Notes under the pieces: model-generated | Seen by the model: only the letters and a program-made list of their open reading frames with translations | Database searches by the model: none | What the model was told of the DNA's origin: nothing | Program-made: the position numbers and the translations under genes | Assembly: GCA_015680685.1 (NCBI GenBank) | Contig: MNCI01007602.1 | Coordinates: 190,065-254,064, forward strand | DNA length: 64,000 bases | Direction of reading: 5' to 3' | DNA from: Gnetum montanum | Taxonomy: Eukaryota; Streptophyta; Gnetopsida; Gnetales; Gnetaceae | Shown: in pieces, positions 20,024 to 33,805 of the stretch | Position numbering within the stretch: position 1 is the stretch's first letter | How the letters are laid out: each line of letters begins with the position of its first letter

Positions 20024-21496
20024 ATGCCACCTAGACAAAGGGACAAATATGGACAAGAGGTAGGACCATCCCAACCAAGGGACAAGAAGCCCAAAACTAG
20101 AAGGGGCTAATAGCTGGAATAATCCCAAGAACAAGTAGCTAAAACGCATGCGATAGGACCTCTTCAGGAGGAGCCCAATGTGGAATTTGTTTGGCAAATT
20201 CCTAAAGTTAATAAATTAATCACATTGGTATGAGGCATTGAGTCTAAGGCCAAACCTTGAGGTCTCCTTGATAGATGCTTGCCTAAGGTAAATCAAGGCT
20301 AAGGAAATTCAATGTTTGGTTCTTCAAGAGTTAAATTTTGGTACCTTCTTAGACTTCCCTATAGAAGAAGTTAGGTGTTAGTTGTAGAGTTCTCCGATGT
20401 GGCCTACCCTTACATCTAGTGGAGAATGATACATGGGAGAAGCCTACCTCTTCTAGAACAACAAGCAAGCTGATGCCACTATGAAAATCAAGGATATTAG
20501 TGTATCTTACTTGGTGGAGGCCATCTCTCAAGCCCTTGGGTTACTAGACACTAAGAAAACCTTGGTAGAAACCTCAACACAAGTAGACCTAGAGGTGAAA
20601 GAGGAGTAGGTCTTGCAATGCTATGGAGTTGACTATAAAGAATACAATTCACTAACAATAGCAAAATGTGCATACTTTAAGAATGTATCCTACCACCTCA
20701 ATTCAATGGTGAGGCCAAGGTGACAACCTTTTCTAACCATGGGTACACTGCTATGAGTGGGAAATTTCCTATCAATATTGCATATCTAATCTATCTTAAG
20801 ATAGAGAAGTGCTTCAAGGAAAATGAATGTGGGAGAAAGGCACTTCCCTTTTTATGCTTGCTTTAGAAATTGTGCAAAAGGGAAGGAATGGCCAACTACT
20901 CTAATGACACCCTTGACATGCTCTTACTACATCTTAGGCAAAAATTCTAAAGGACAAGGTGGCTACCAAGACACAAGAAGAGGAGTAGCCACCATCACTA
21001 CCCACTCATGAAATAACACCAAAGGCTGCTGCTGCCATGAAGCACATGTAGAAACTCCATGAGTAACTCTTGTAGTAGTAGTAAGTAGAATTGAGTGATG
21101 ATCCCTCTATCTACTAACTAGTCCTAAGTCGCTTGAACGAGGTCATTCTTATTATTAGCTCATTGAAGGACATAATGCCAACATTTTCTGCCCAATGAAT
21201 GTAGGCTTACACACTTGAATCCTAGTCCCTGAAAGATAATGGTATCTATTCTAGGACAATAATAATTTTCAGACATATCTAGGAACACTACTACCTTTTT
21301 TGTGCACTTGGAGAAAGATGATGGGATAACGATCTTGATGATGCATCACTAAGGATAGGAAACAACAACTGAGGTGATGGCTATTTGAGTGGATGAAGCA
21401 CTCAATGTTCTTGTGACATTAGTACTAGATATTGCTACACTCAGAGATGTGTAGATGTTTGGAAGAGTAGTAAGTGGGAGATTCAGCATAGGCCAG
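20024..21496 (+). pseudogene. Extra 3' ORF of element D, first part
   Basis: An additional coding region after pol, in the position where Athila elements carry an env-like ORF. It starts MPPRQRDKYGQE and continues with NVEFVWQIPK-like text, broken by stops. The homologous ORF in E is 30427-32640. I see no signal peptide or clear membrane segment, so envelope function is not supported. The ORF is cut at 21496 by element E and continues at 33806. Confidence 0.62.
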
Positions 21497-22457
21497 TGAT
21501 GAATCATCATTTTGTTATGTCAATGAGACCCTATTGATGTGGCCTCATCAATAGGGCCCAATAAACATAGTCATATCTACATGGTATTGCCCTATTGATC
21601 GGGTTACATTGACATAGCATTTTTTGTGTCTATGGGGCCTCATTGACATAGCATTTAAATAAAGTTTATAAATACATACTTATTAGCTATGTTTATGGGA
21701 TGTCTTGTGATAGCTGTAGTAGAGCTCTTATAGTGTTTCCATTTGACAGTTAGAATATTTCTCTAAGTGCCTATAGTAGGAGTCAGAAAGTATATGGATC
21801 TTTATTCAAACACTGTTATACCTAAACCTTCCAATGTGAATGACAATAAAGATGAGCTTTTTGATCAAACCTTGTAGCACTTGGATTAGATTAATGATTC
21901 ATTTATGCATTTATTATTTTCATTAATTATGTAATTAATTAAGCTAAATTAGATTCTAAGTGATTAGTTAATTAATTAAGCTAAATAGATTAAACACATA
22001 AGTATGACCACTTTGAGCATAAACACGTAGTCTCTTGGTAATACTAGCAGCATTATTGCTTGGTTTGCCCAATAGCATAGCATGTGGTAATCCTAGTAGT
22101 GAATACGTGGGTTCAAGATGTGTACAGAAAGTTGGAATGGATGCTTATGTTAGGACTAGTTAGAGATTAGTCAATTAGTTAAATTACATTAGTTACTAAA
22201 TTATTTTATTTCTCTATTTTATTCACCAAGAGCATAAAACATAAAATAATAAAAATCATATGCCTTAATTACACTTAACCATACCTTTGTGCCTCACAAG
22301 TGTAATTAAGAAGACAACAAATGACTATTAGGGCAAAGTTCACTTCCTAGAAGACTAGTGTACCAGAAGACATAAAGTCCATGCAATTTGACTGGATCAT
22401 GCATGAACACTTTGAAGTTTGTATGGTTGGACATAGGGGGTACCTAGCCACTCATCA
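21497..22457 (+). repeat. Element E 5' LTR
   Basis: Starts TGATGAATCATCATT and ends CCACTCATCA. TATAAATA is at 21667-21674. It matches 32843-33805 over its length. The first 150 bases repeat TTGATGTGGCC-like words. Confidence 0.87.
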
Positions 22458-22458
22458 T

Positions 22459-22476
22459 TGGCACCATTACTGGGAA
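22459..22476 (+). other. tRNA-Asp-like PBS of element E
   Basis: TGGCACCATTACTGGGAA differs from TGGCGCCGTTGCCGGGGA only by G-to-A or C-to-T changes. It starts one base after the LTR end. Confidence 0.75.
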
Positions 22477-22610
22477 CTCTTTTTGTTTAAAACATGTACA
22501 ATCTAGGTTTAGTGAACATCATTAGCATCATTGGATGGACCCTAAGGTCAAAATCATTCTCAAATAATATAATCACATAAGCACACAAATATTTTATTTA
22601 TATTGCAAAA

Positions 22611-24500
22611 TGTCTTCTTCTCACTAGCATGATGATAGTAAATTGAAAGTCCCTCAAGAATGCAAGGTGGTATATACTCATCTAGATGAGTATGTGCTTG
22701 ATTTCACCTTCATTTGGCATCAGGATGAACAATTGCAATGGCATGATATGGAAGGTAATATTGTAATGCCTCTCGATTGATCTATGACCATGATGTTGCT
22801 TCAAAATCTTAAAACATTGGGCATCCAAGATCTTCAAGAGGAGTACATTATGCATGATTACAACTACTAGGACTACCATCCCACTAAAACACAACATAGG
22901 AGAGATCAATACCAAAAGAAGTAATATGATTTTGTGAAGTGGAAACAACTCACCAATCCCTTGTTCCTACTTAACCAATATGACAATGAGGATCCTTCCT
23001 TTGGGGGCTCTCAACATGAAAATTCTCCATCCCTTGTTACTGATGATGGGGGTGCAGCCATGAATTTGTGGTACACTATCAAAAATCTAGATTTAGGTAA
23101 AGATGGTAGTGAAGGTAGGGGCTCGGATAAGCATCAAGATGATAAGAAAACTGATGAATGTGATTGTGAAAAATAAAAGGAAGTTGGCAAATACCATGAT
23201 GGTGGCACTCCTCCTTCCTCTTTACCCTCTATATCTACATCTTCCAAATCCTTCTTTGGTTCTAAAAAATAGCATAGAAGGAACAATTGTGTGGAGGTCA
23301 ACAATAAGATAATAATGATGATCACTAGGTCCACAATGAACGAATGACTAACAAGGGACATCATCAATGATAGTGAAATAATGATGATGAAGAAATGAAA
23401 CTTTGAACCCTTGTATGTCACCATGGCTAGATACTATTCTCTTATACACAGATGCCTTTGCCATGGTTATTCTCAGTGGGAACAACTTCACCATATCATT
23501 GATGGACTTAGATCAAAAATGAGGGGATCTCTTGCGGTCTATGCCCAAGGAAGATTATTAGAACTCAAAGCTCATCAAATCTAAAGGCTAATTGAGTAGA
23601 TAGAAAAGGAAGAAGGAGAGTTGAGGAAAAGTGAAAGTATAGAGGAATACAATAGGGATCCCTCTATCAAAAAGAGGGACGTCCAATTTCATGATAGTGA
23701 GGAGGAATCACCTCTTGATGAGGTGGTAAATAGAAAGACCTTGCCAATAAAAAAATGTCTAAAATTTTGGCTATGTTGGATAAAATGTGGGATTCATTAT
23801 TCTAAGATGATTTGAAAATCATTGAAGAATCAAAAGAGAAGAGTAGTGATCACAATTGCAAGAGGCAAAAGAAGATAAACTTGCCTATCAAAGGGGTAAG
23901 GAAAAGATTGTTGTAGTAGATAAAGTTGTAGAAACTGAGTTAGATGATGATGGTGGATGTGACATTTGCCAATATGAACATCCTAAGGGATGTTACCCCA
24001 TTGTGTCACACTTATAGGAATTTGGGATGTATGCTATAAATTCACAACTAGCAAGGAGGTAAGCACCCAAAAGATTACCTTATCCTCAAAACAATCTTAG
24101 GTAGTTCCATCAACAACAATAACAATATTATCCAAGTGAAGCTCCACCACAATCGTATAAGTAATATCAATAGTGGAACCAACCATAATCATGGGGGATG
24201 TGACCACCAAGGTAGAAATACCCTTATAGGTAATCAAATCCATAGGGGTATTACGTTTAGCAACCATTGTCTCCAAGTGACTCTTCTAGTTATCTTTCTC
24301 CTTTCCAACATCACTACCATCCTCTCGAATACTACAAAGCTCATTCTCCACATTCTAGAAGGGATGCCACATTTTATCCTAATCCTCCTCTTGCTTTAAT
24401 ACTTTTTACTCCACCCTAAATGCAACTACTACCTTTTGCATCTATGCAAGCTGAACTTCTAGCCCACCCTAGCAATGAAATTCTACTAGAGCTACCAATC
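22611..24500 (+). pseudogene. Gag of element E, decayed
   Basis: The frame starts at the ATG at 22611 (MSSSH), with a stop soon after. The conserved gag core (homologous to F 59651-59960) is at about 23400-23600, where MARYYSLIHRCLCHGYSQWE leads into AYAQGRLLELKAHQI. A zinc knuckle CDICQYEHPKGC (about 23957-23995) keeps its C-x2-C-x3-H-x3-C residues. A Gln/Tyr/Pro-rich tail follows (to about 24500). Stops and frame changes are frequent. An internal deletion is likely just before the core, because D has some 250 more bases there. Confidence 0.78.
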
Positions 24501-24739
24501 TAACACCAATTCATCAACCAAGGGGTTCAGAACCTTATGCTTATAAAAGACCATTCTTCCTACCCAAAAACCCTACTAAACCCTAATAGACTTAGGTGTC
24601 TGATCCCCATGGTCCTACTTCATCCTCTAAAAATTATTTCATTAGGTCCCCTTCAAAACAAATGCCACCAAAAATCCATATTGTCATGCTTACTCACATT
24701 GTATCTAATTGGATTTAGTTTAGAAACCTTCTCAAAAAA

Positions 24740-25690
24740 CTAGCTGATCTTGGAAGTCCTCTTATTATTTATAGCTTACTAGGGATGAATCATGTAAAGC
24801 TCTTCTTGATTTAGGTTTTGATGTGAACTTTTTTTCTCAGAGATCTATACTACCTAGAACCTGCCACTTCTCAAGAAAAGCAATATTAGATTGGAATTAA
24901 TAGACCAGTCCATCATTGTTCCATTGGGACTAGTCAAAGAAATTATGACCACTATCCATGGGTGGTATTATCTTATTGAATTCCTAGTAATCAAGGTTGA
25001 AAACTACAAGGGGAATTTTCCAATCATTATGGGAAGTACATGGTTAAGCATCACAAGGACATGGTTAAGCACTGGTGATGCAAGAATGAGCATTAGAGAT
25101 CTTTCCCTAAAGATATTAAAAGAAAATGCATTTGGAAAGATCCAGAAGAGATGAGTTCCATGCATTGCATACAATGATATAGGGTGAAACTGTATGCAAA
25201 AGCTCCATTCCAAGAAATGAGCATCTATTTCTGCATGCAAGTAGTGTGCACATGAAGAAAATGTTCAAAAGTATCTATATGTAGTAGCCACAAAATAAGA
25301 GGGCCTAACATGCAATATAATGTTTCTAATTTTGATAGCAGTATAATGTGCATGGAACCTATTGAGAGCCTTACATGCACTTATGTCACATGCATGGATG
25401 AACTAGAGCAAGTTCATCACCAACTCATTGATGATGAAAATGTTGATACCAATTAGGAAGAGTTGGAGATCCATGAGAATTTTAAACTAGAGCCCCTAGA
25501 GTTGAAAACTCTACATGCTGAGCTAGAATATGCATTCTTGAAAAATGGAAAGTTGGTCATACTTAATGCCAAACTTTCTCCTGAAGAGAAAGCAAAACTA
25601 TTGAACGTGGTGAACAAACAACCAACATCTTTTGTTTGGTCATATCCTAAACTCACTAGAATTGATCCATAGATATGCCAAAATCATGTT
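24740..25690 (+). pseudogene. Protease and linker of element E
   Basis: LLDLGFDVNF near 24797 is the degenerate active site (normally LLDSGSS). Further on come SIIVPLGLVKEIMTTIHGW and GNFPIIMGSTWLS, shared with D and F. Between 25028 and 25085 the TWLS-type segment is duplicated. A linker with LKTLHAELEYAFLKNGKLVI leads towards RT. Confidence 0.72.
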
Positions 25691-26560
25691 TACACTAATC
25701 CATCCATGAAGCCAAGAAGGCAATTGCAATGGTGGTTGAACCCAAAATTGGCACAAATTGTCAAAGATGATATTGAGAAACTCCTTATGGCATGGTTCAT
25801 CTATCACATTGTGGATAACGAGTGGGTCAATCCACTCATGATAGTGCCAAAGAGAGATGGAAAATGGTAGGTTTGTATAGACTTTAGGCTATTAAACATG
25901 GAAATATTCAAAAATCATTTTTTGTTTCATTCATTGATCGAGTGTTAAACACCATATTTGGGCATTGTTATTATAGTTTTCTAGATGGTTATAGTGGCTA
26001 TAGCCAAATCCAAATTACACCAGAAGATTAGGCCAAAACAACATTCACAAGTCCCTAGGGGACCTTTACATATCACAAGATGCCTTTTGGTTTGTGTAAT
26101 GCCCCTACCACTTTCCAACTCATGGTATTAAGTATCTTTTAGTAGCAAATAGGTAAAGAAGTGAAAGTCTTCATGGATAACTTCTCCACTTATGGTGCTA
26201 CATTCAAACAAGCCTTGGACTACCTTGAGCAAGTACTAAAAAGATGTGTGCAGACATGTGGCTCAATTGGCAAAAAGAGCCATCTTATGGTCCAAGAGTG
26301 CATTGTATTGGGGCATTGAATTTCATAGGAAGGGATCAAGGTAAACCCCAAAAAGATAAGGATCATCCAAGAAGTTACTTGTCAACCAAAAACTATCAAA
26401 GATGTTCAGTCATTTCCTGTACACACTAGTTACTACCAATGATTCATAGAGAATTTCTATAAGATCACAAAACCATTGATCAAGCTAACAAGGAAATATG
26501 CTCCTTTCATCTAGACCAAGAAATTTGAAAATTCATTTCAAAGCCTCAAGAAAAATCTCA
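25691..26560 (+). pseudogene. Reverse transcriptase of element E
   Basis: Motifs in order are NPKLAQIVKDDIEKLL, VPKRDGKW.VCIDFRLLNME, HCYYSFLDGYSGYSQIQI, MPFGLCNAP and the catalytic box VFMDNFSTYG (about 26167-26190). The second Asp of F-M-D-D is Asn here, a GAC-to-AAC change that would abolish polymerisation. Several stops are also present. It is closest to the RTs of D and F. Confidence 0.82.
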
Positions 26561-27010
26561 TAAAGACTCCAATTCTACAAGCACCTGACTAGTCTAGACC
26601 ATTCCGTATCATAACAGATGCATCTAACTACATCTCAGGAGCTGTGCTTACATTTTTAGATAATAAGAAATGTCCATATTACATCCACTCTATAGGTTCA
26701 AGAATTTTGGATGCACAACTAAATTACACCACCATGGAGAAAGAACTGATGGTGGTGGTGTATGCTCTGGAAAATTTTAGGTACTATGTGCTTGAATATA
26801 AAGTGTTTATGCACATTGATCAAAGAGCAATTTGCTTCCTCATGAGCAAGCCAATATTGAGCCCCCATGTTATACAATGGTTGGTGATCTTGCAACAGTT
26901 TGATCTTACAATATTAGATCAAAAGAAAACTGAGAATGTGATCACCAATCTCTTGTCTTGGTTTCAATGGGATAATGAAGAGGAGGAGAGCCTAATCTCT
27001 AACTTTCCTA
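26561..27010 (+). pseudogene. RNase H of element E
   Basis: ITDASNYISGAVL holds the first catalytic Asp, TMEKELMVVVYALENFRYYV the Glu, and HIDQRA the region of the third Asp. An open stretch from 26644 covers most of the domain and continues into the start of integrase. The last motif, normally ADxLSR, reads ITNLLSW. Confidence 0.8.
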
Positions 27011-28290
27011 ATGAACTTCTCTTTTATACTGCAATAAATGAACAAATTCATGTAGAACCAAAATGGTATGATGGAATCCTCACTTATGTTTTCACTCAAG
27101 AGATGTCACAAGATTTGGACCATAGGAAGAAGCAATAGTTTCTTTATCAGGCTAAGCACTTCATGGAAATTAATAGACAGCTTTATAAGGTATGTGTCGA
27201 TGGCTTGGTTCATTAGTGTGTACTTGATGTAGATAAATTGCATGTTCTCTAGGTTGCTCATGAAGGGCCTTGTGGAGGCCACTATGTTGGGAGATGCACA
27301 ACCATAAAAATCTTGATGGCAGGATACTATTGACCCATAATCTTTAGGAATGCCCACCAATTTATCTCATCCTGTGAATGTTGTCAATAAGATGGTGGGA
27401 TGACCACACAAATGGAGGGTTATCAATAGTGGATTTAATCATTGGAACCATTTGACATATGGGGCATAGATTTCATGGGTCCCATCACACCCATGTCCAA
27501 TGGGAAGGTGTATATAATCATTGTCGTTGACTACTGTACCAAATGGGTAGAAGTAGTAGCTGTCACTGACTATACATCATTCCTTGCTACTTGATTTGTA
27601 CAAAAAAATGTTGTGAATAGGTTTAGGACACCATGTGCACTAATTTCTAACAATGGAACCCATTTTATAGGTGCCACATTGTGAAAACTCATGAACTTGT
27701 TGGTGGTTGATCATAAATCAACAACACCCTATCATCCCCAAGCCAATGGGCAAGTAGAGGTAACTAATATGGAGATTACAAAGATTCTAATAAGAAATAT
27801 TAGCAAATATAGGAGAGAATAGAGCATAAAACTAAACAATGTCCTTTGGGCCCACTCCTCAACATGGAAGCTCCCTATTGGCTATTCTCCCTATGAGCTA
27901 GTGTATAGAAAATTTTCAATGCTCCTAATTCAATTCAAGCTCCATAAACTTTCAACAACTTGTGACTTGGATCTTGACCTATGTTTGGCATAAATAGAAA
28001 GATTGATCAACCTTAATGTGCTAGATAAAAATTGATTGGTATCCCTATCTTTGAATGAAGTGCACAAGGCATTCAACAAGAAATGTGATGATATTAGAAT
28101 ATGGAAAGTAAAATGTCAACTAGGAGATAAGGTTCTCTACTGGAATCTTGTACACATACCTTAAAAAACCAAATTCCAAATGTTGTTGGATGGGCCTTAT
28201 ATAATTGATGAAACCTATCCTTCTAAGGTCATGATCATATATAACCCAAAAACCTGAATAGAGAGTAGGTGGTCAACATCCAATAGATAA
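27011..28290 (+). pseudogene. Integrase of element E
   Basis: The zinc-binding region shows HEGPCGGHYVGR (about 27256-27290) and CECC (near 27372). The core has [16 protein letters not shown] with the first Asp (about 27468), then ISNNGTHF where the second catalytic Asp is replaced by Asn, and GQVEVTN with the Glu (about 27749). LLDGPYIIDE-like C-terminal text follows. Several stops interrupt. There is no chromodomain. It lies where pol ends, before the spacer. Confidence 0.82.
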
Positions 28291-30426
28291 AGCCTTTCCA
28301 TGAGCCCGAGAAAGCTAGTGCAACAAATACCTCAATGTATGGACAACCACACTCAATATTTTGCATCTTCTCCTTCTAACTCATTCGTGAGGGAGATGGC
28401 CATCTATGCTAATCATCTATGTAACTCAGTTTTTCTATTTTTTGTTTTACACATTTTTGTCTTTGGAAAATTGTTTATTTTACATCCTTTTGATATTTAA
28501 AACTTTTTTCTATTTTACACCATTGTTAGTATATTTAAATATTTCTTGAATATTTTACACTTTCTTATATATTTTACTTTATTTTAGTGTGATTTTCTAA
28601 TTTTTGTTAATAAATGTACCTTATGCCAACAAGACATAATGGTGTTGTAGTTGTTACTAATGGTGGTTTTTGCTTAATGTTTTGTTTGCTAATGTTTGGT
28701 TTCTATTTCTGAATTTTTGTACTAATGGCTAAGTCATGGTTTTTTTTCATGGAATATGCAGTGACTCCATAACATCCACCAATTGATAAACTCTATGGTT
28801 TTTCTTATTTTTGAAATTTGAGGTCTCTTTTAATTAAATAAACTTTTAATAAATTTTTGACTTCAATAGTTTCCAAAATTGGGAAGGATTCCAAGGTTTT
28901 CATAGGGTGTGACTTCAAGAGAACTTAATATTCATTGTACTCTTCTACTCACTTGGCTGCATGAGTGTTTTCATAGACTTCTTACCATTCCATGTCTACC
29001 AATGATAAGAAGTTAAATAAAGTCTTTGCATGGTGTGGTTTCCATTCAAGAGAGAAAAAAAGAGATGAAAAAGACAAAATAAAAACAAAAAAAATTATGA
29101 TGGGAATTCAAATCACACCCCTTAGACATGTTACCCATGCTTGAAGGTCCCCTCTAACTAAGGCCCTCTCTCACTTCCTGCTTCTCTTTTTCTCTCTTTA
29201 TGGAATGATGGTTGTTCTATTGGAGCACTCTTGTGTCTTGAGGGGATGGATTGGTCTTGGAGTGGTGACGTAAAGTCACTAAAAGTAGTTGGTTTTTATT
29301 TTGACTAAGAATGGATCTTATTGGGTCATTTAAACAAAAAATCCACAATGGACTTCTTATAACCTCAATTCAGAATTCCATTCCAGCTTCTCCATCATTC
29401 ATCTATGTTGTCCATAACTCACCTCACTATTGGTATCCATGTTCTTGATTTAGTGTCTTTGTTTGACATGCTTGAATTCTTTGGTAGAATCTTTCAAGTT
29501 TTGGTCCTTAACTTCCATCAACCATTAATTGCTTATGGGGCCCATAGAATCCTTAGGTTAACATTATGCAAGGGCAAATAAGGCATGTGCCTAATATGGG
29601 GAGGATCCACTTAGATATATCTTGGTTGGGTTCGTTAAGCATCTTATCCTTAGGCATTCTTGCAACCAGAATATTTTGTACACCCATCTTCTACATCAAA
29701 CCATGTGCTCCTTTACATATTTTATTATATACACACATTCTCTATCAAATTTTTGAGCTTTCAAAGATCCTTGTCAATGATTTCATCATATTCTTAGCTT
29801 TTTTGGAACTCCATGAACTCAAAATTCGTTCAAAAATTCCTTATATTTTTCAAGATATTGAAGTTTGTAAATTTTGTCTACTGGCTCCATATACAAGGCA
29901 TTGTCAATAGAGTTGATTTGTATATGAGGCCTCATATATGCAGTCACATTGACATAGTAGAAAAATAGTATGAATATGCATGATCCCCCTTTGAAATTTT
30001 CACATTTTCTCACAAACACCAAGGAAGTTTTTTAAATATTCAAACATGAGAACGTTCCAAAGCCCATAACTTCCTAACCATTTATTGAAATCATTCCATT
30101 CTTTGATCTTGTAGCGATTAAAGGTAAGCTCTTAGTCATGGGGACCACAATTGTGCCATTTTTGACAAAAACATTTTCACCATTTTTTCTAACTCCCACA
30201 AAGGTTTAACTTAGAAATGAAAATTTAAACACCAAATTATAGAGTTAAACTATTTCAACAAGCTCTAGTGACAATTATAAAGAAAATTAATTCATAAAAT
30301 AATAATAAATATTAATCTACCATGGTTCAACCTTAGCCAAGTGTAACTAATTAATGAGATAAGGTACTCAAAATATTAAAAGTTACACATTATATCTACT
30401 AATCCATGGATGTGTTGTGATCACAA
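28291..30426 (+). other. Spacer between pol and the extra ORF of element E
   Basis: A 2.1-kb AT-rich stretch. The first 200 bases stay open (to about 28500) and encode a hydrophobic tail (NSVFLFFVLHIFVFGKLFIL), perhaps the original end of pol. The rest shows no gene. The last 500 bases match the spacer of D. Confidence 0.55.
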
Positions 30427-32640
30427 ATGGAACCGAAAGGGAAGCACATGCAGGAAGGAGGATTGTTTCAACAAAAGGAAAAATAAACAAGAATGATAAG
30501 GGGCCAAGAACAAGCCAAAGAAGAACCACTTGCAACTCATGTTGTATGTCCTCTTAGGGAAGAGGCCATGGTGGAATCTATTTGTTAGATTCTAGAACCA
30601 ATAGTAGCAACAGAACATTCCCATTGGGATGAGGCACTAGCTCAGCAAGAAAATCTTGAGGTAACATTGATAGAAGCCTACTTCAATCAAATCAAATCAA
30701 GGGAGATCCAAAAAATAGTGCTCAAGGAGTTAAAATTTGGCCTCTTCCTGTAGCAAGCACCTAAATAAGTAAAGAACCAACTAAAGGCCTCTCCCATGTG
30801 GCCAATTATCACTTCCACTAAGGAGTGGTACATGGGAGAGACATTCTTATTTTGAAACTTGATGAGTCACCTAAATGAGGAGGCCAAAACAGTTAGCTTG
30901 ATGGGTGGAGTTAGATCCATTTCTTGACCCAAAGAGTGCAATTGTCTGTGAGGTCTAATCCTAGTGCTAAAGAGGTTATGGTATCTCTGGTAGAATAGTA
31001 GCCACTCCTAGAGATCTCTAAAAATGTTGTGACCTTATAGGTGTGTTTGGAAGAAGATGAGGGGGCAACAATGCTAGTGATGTAGCACTAAGGGCAAGAA
31101 ACATCAACAAATGTACTTTCTGATAGGATTTCTGAAACACTCAATGCACTTATTGTGTATGTAACAAATGTCACTACACTCAAAGATGTGTAGACATCTA
31201 CAAGAACCACAAGTGGTAAATTAAGCATAGCATAACATGAAGAACTACTAGATCGACTAGTGGGAACTAAGCAATCACTTCCAGATGTCTTCAATCTTCT
31301 GGATAGTATCACTGCAACCTAGTCATAGCTACTAGAGGTAAGGGGCAAAAGCATCATCTTGAAAGAGTAACTTGAAATAGTCAAAAAGCTAAATGAATGC
31401 TTCACTACTAAAGTTGCTAAATTAAGAGTCCAAATTACCAACCCTACATTTCTCAACCTAACATTGACAAAAGATGAAGCTCTTGAATAGCTTCACATCA
31501 GACTGAAAGGGGTTGAGGATGCAATGGAGATGGTGGTATTCTAAAAATCCTTGGTAGAGGCTACATAACAAAAAATTTAGAAGGCCTTGGATCTAACTCA
31601 CCAAAAGAATGTACAGTTGATTGTAGAGAACCATCACTTGTGAAATGTTGATGAGCATAAACAATTGTTGACCAACTTTATCCATCAACAAGAAAAGCAA
31701 CTAGCTAGAGTGAACACAAAGCTAAGAAGATTGGTAGCTAAAAATAGAAACCTCTTCATGGAGGAGGTCCATGCCCTTTGCTAGAAGACTACAATAGAGG
31801 TAGCCATTTGAAAATAAGAGACTCTTAAATTTAAGAAAGTTAAAGATCATTACAGAGATTAGGTCGGTCTATAGAAAGAAGTTAATGAAAAGCACATCAA
31901 GTTGGTGAAGGAAAAAGTAAATGAAATCCTCCAGAAACTCCAACAAAGAAGAGAATTGTGTCAACCTATCATTGATGGGATAGATGTCTACAATCAAGTG
32001 GAAATCTACATGAAGGACTTGTAGATTGAGGAGATGACAACATACATGGAGCTTGCTAATATCTGATATGAAAATCTAGCTATGTTGACTACTAGACAAG
32101 TATAGTCAGAACTAGAGAAGCAAGTGGCTAGCTTGTACTTATTTTATAAGGTTGAGTTCAAGCACCATAAGGATACCAAGAAAAATCTTGAGGTGAAATA
32201 CATGGAACTCAAGATTCTAAAGAGCAAATACACTAATAAGAGATCTACTATTGAGAACTTGGTCAAAAGAATGAATGACTACTAGGTGCTTGAAAATGCA
32301 ATTAGGATGTTTGATGTTAAATGCAAATAATTTGCTACTTGGTTTTTCAATGTTAATAAGTTATTCCTAGTCATGCCCTATCTATAGAATTCCCCCATTC
32401 TAGCCCACATTGGTGATACCGTGTGGATTGTGAATGATCCCCAAAGTAAGAAGGGGAAGATGAAGGCATTACTAGATGCCTTTCACCTCCCACTAGAGGT
32501 TGCAACTGTTGTAGAATAGCCATAGCTACCTCAATCACCAGATGTGCTTAAAGATAGCAAAGGTCCTTTAGAACCTTAGGAACCTTTGTCACCTGAAACT
32601 ATTTGATCTTCATAACCACCTTCATGCCATCAAAGGATGT
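30427..32640 (+). pseudogene. Extra 3' ORF of element E, coiled-coil-like
   Basis: A long decayed ORF in the env position. It starts MEPKGKHMQEGGLF. From about 31380 on it is rich in Lys, Glu and Leu with heptad-like spacing, for example LEKQVASLYLFYKVEFKHHK near 32115 and EVKYMELKILKSKYTNKRS near 32190. The same text is in D (34611-34817). The end (about 32400-32640) has LAHIGDTVWIVNDPQSKKGK and a Pro-rich tail. About 20 stops are present. No convincing signal peptide or membrane anchor is visible, so I do not call it an envelope protein. Confidence 0.65.
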
Positions 32641-32832
32641 GTTGTTAAATTTTGAGTAGTCTTGTCATGGTGTTCAATTTTGTATCATGAACATCACAAG
32701 TTTTGTAATGTTATTGATTTATACACTTAGGAACTCAATGTTGTTAAGTTAGTTTGTTATGTCAAGAGTCAATCAATAATCTCATACCTTTATAATTTTG
32801 TAAAAGAACTTAGGGATGAGTTTTCATTCAAT

Positions 32833-32842
32833 TTTGGGGATA
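32833..32842 (+). other. Polypurine tract of element E
   Basis: TTTTGGGGATA directly before the 3' LTR start TGATGAATC. The equivalent site in D is ATGGGGGTA at 35418-35426. Confidence 0.65.
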
Positions 32843-33805
32843 TGATGAATCATCATTGTGTTGCATTTATGGGCCCCTCATTGATGTGGCCTCATTGACG
32901 AGATCCCATCGATGTGACACCATCTACATGGTGTTGCCTTGTCAATGGGGCTGTATCATGGTAGCATTTGTTGCATCTATGGGGCCCCATTGACATAGTT
33001 CTTGAATAAAGTCTATAAATATGTGCTCATCAGCCATGTTTATGGGGATGTCTTATGATTTTTGTAGTAGAGCTCTTACAAGGTCTTCATTTGAAAGTTA
33101 AAATATTTCTCTGAGTGCTTGCAATAGAAGTTCGAAAGTGGATGGATCTTTATTCAAGCACTGTTGTACCTAAACACACCAATGTGAATGATAATAAACA
33201 CAAGCCAAATGATCAAACCTTGTAGCACTTGGATTAGATTAATGATTAATTTATGCATTTACTATTTTCATTAATTATGAAATTAATTAAGCTAAATTAG
33301 ACTCCAAATGATTAGTTAATTAATTAAGCTAAATAGATTAAATACATAAGTATGACTGCTTCAAGTGTAAACATGTATTCGCTTGGTAATCCCAACAGTG
33401 TTATTGCTTGGTTCACCCAATAACATAGTGCTTGGTAGCACTAGTAGTGAATATGTGGGTTTAGAACATGTAGAGAAATTTGGACTAAATGCTTATGTTA
33501 GGACTAGTTAGAAATTATGTAATTAGTTAAATTGCATTAGTTACTAAATTGCTTCAATTCAATATTTTAAGCACTAGGATCATAAAACATAAAATAATAA
33601 AAATCATATGCCTCAATTACACTTAACCATACTTTTGTGCATCACAAGTGTAATTGAAAAGACAACAAATGAATATTAGGAAAAAGTTCACTTCCTAGAA
33701 AGCTAGTGTACTGAAAGACATAGAGTTCACAGAATTCAACTAGATCATGCATGAATACTTCATGATTTATATGTTTGGGCATAGGGGGTACCTCACCACT
33801 GATCA
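32843..33805 (+). repeat. Element E 3' LTR
   Basis: 963 bp, matching the 5' copy (961 bp). TATAAATA is at 33014-33021. It ends ACCACTGATCA, after which the interrupted ORF of D resumes. Confidence 0.87.

Larger units (their letters stand above)
21497..33805 (+). mobile_element. Element E: full-length Athila-like LTR retrotransposon inside D
   Basis: A 12.3-kb element with LTRs at 21497-22457 and 32843-33805, a tRNA-Asp-like PBS, gag, protease, RT, RNase H, integrase, a 2.1-kb spacer and an extra 3' ORF. It lies inside the extra ORF of D: D text stops at AGCATAGGCCAG and resumes at CCTAGCATAAAGAA. GCCAG and CCTAG may be a decayed duplication (three of five match). All coding parts have stops, and catalytic residues of RT and integrase are altered. 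Confidence 0.88.

Noticed and set aside
30427-32640. Envelope gene
   Set aside because: Position fits, but no signal peptide, membrane anchor or cleavage pattern can be seen; sequence looks coiled-coil.
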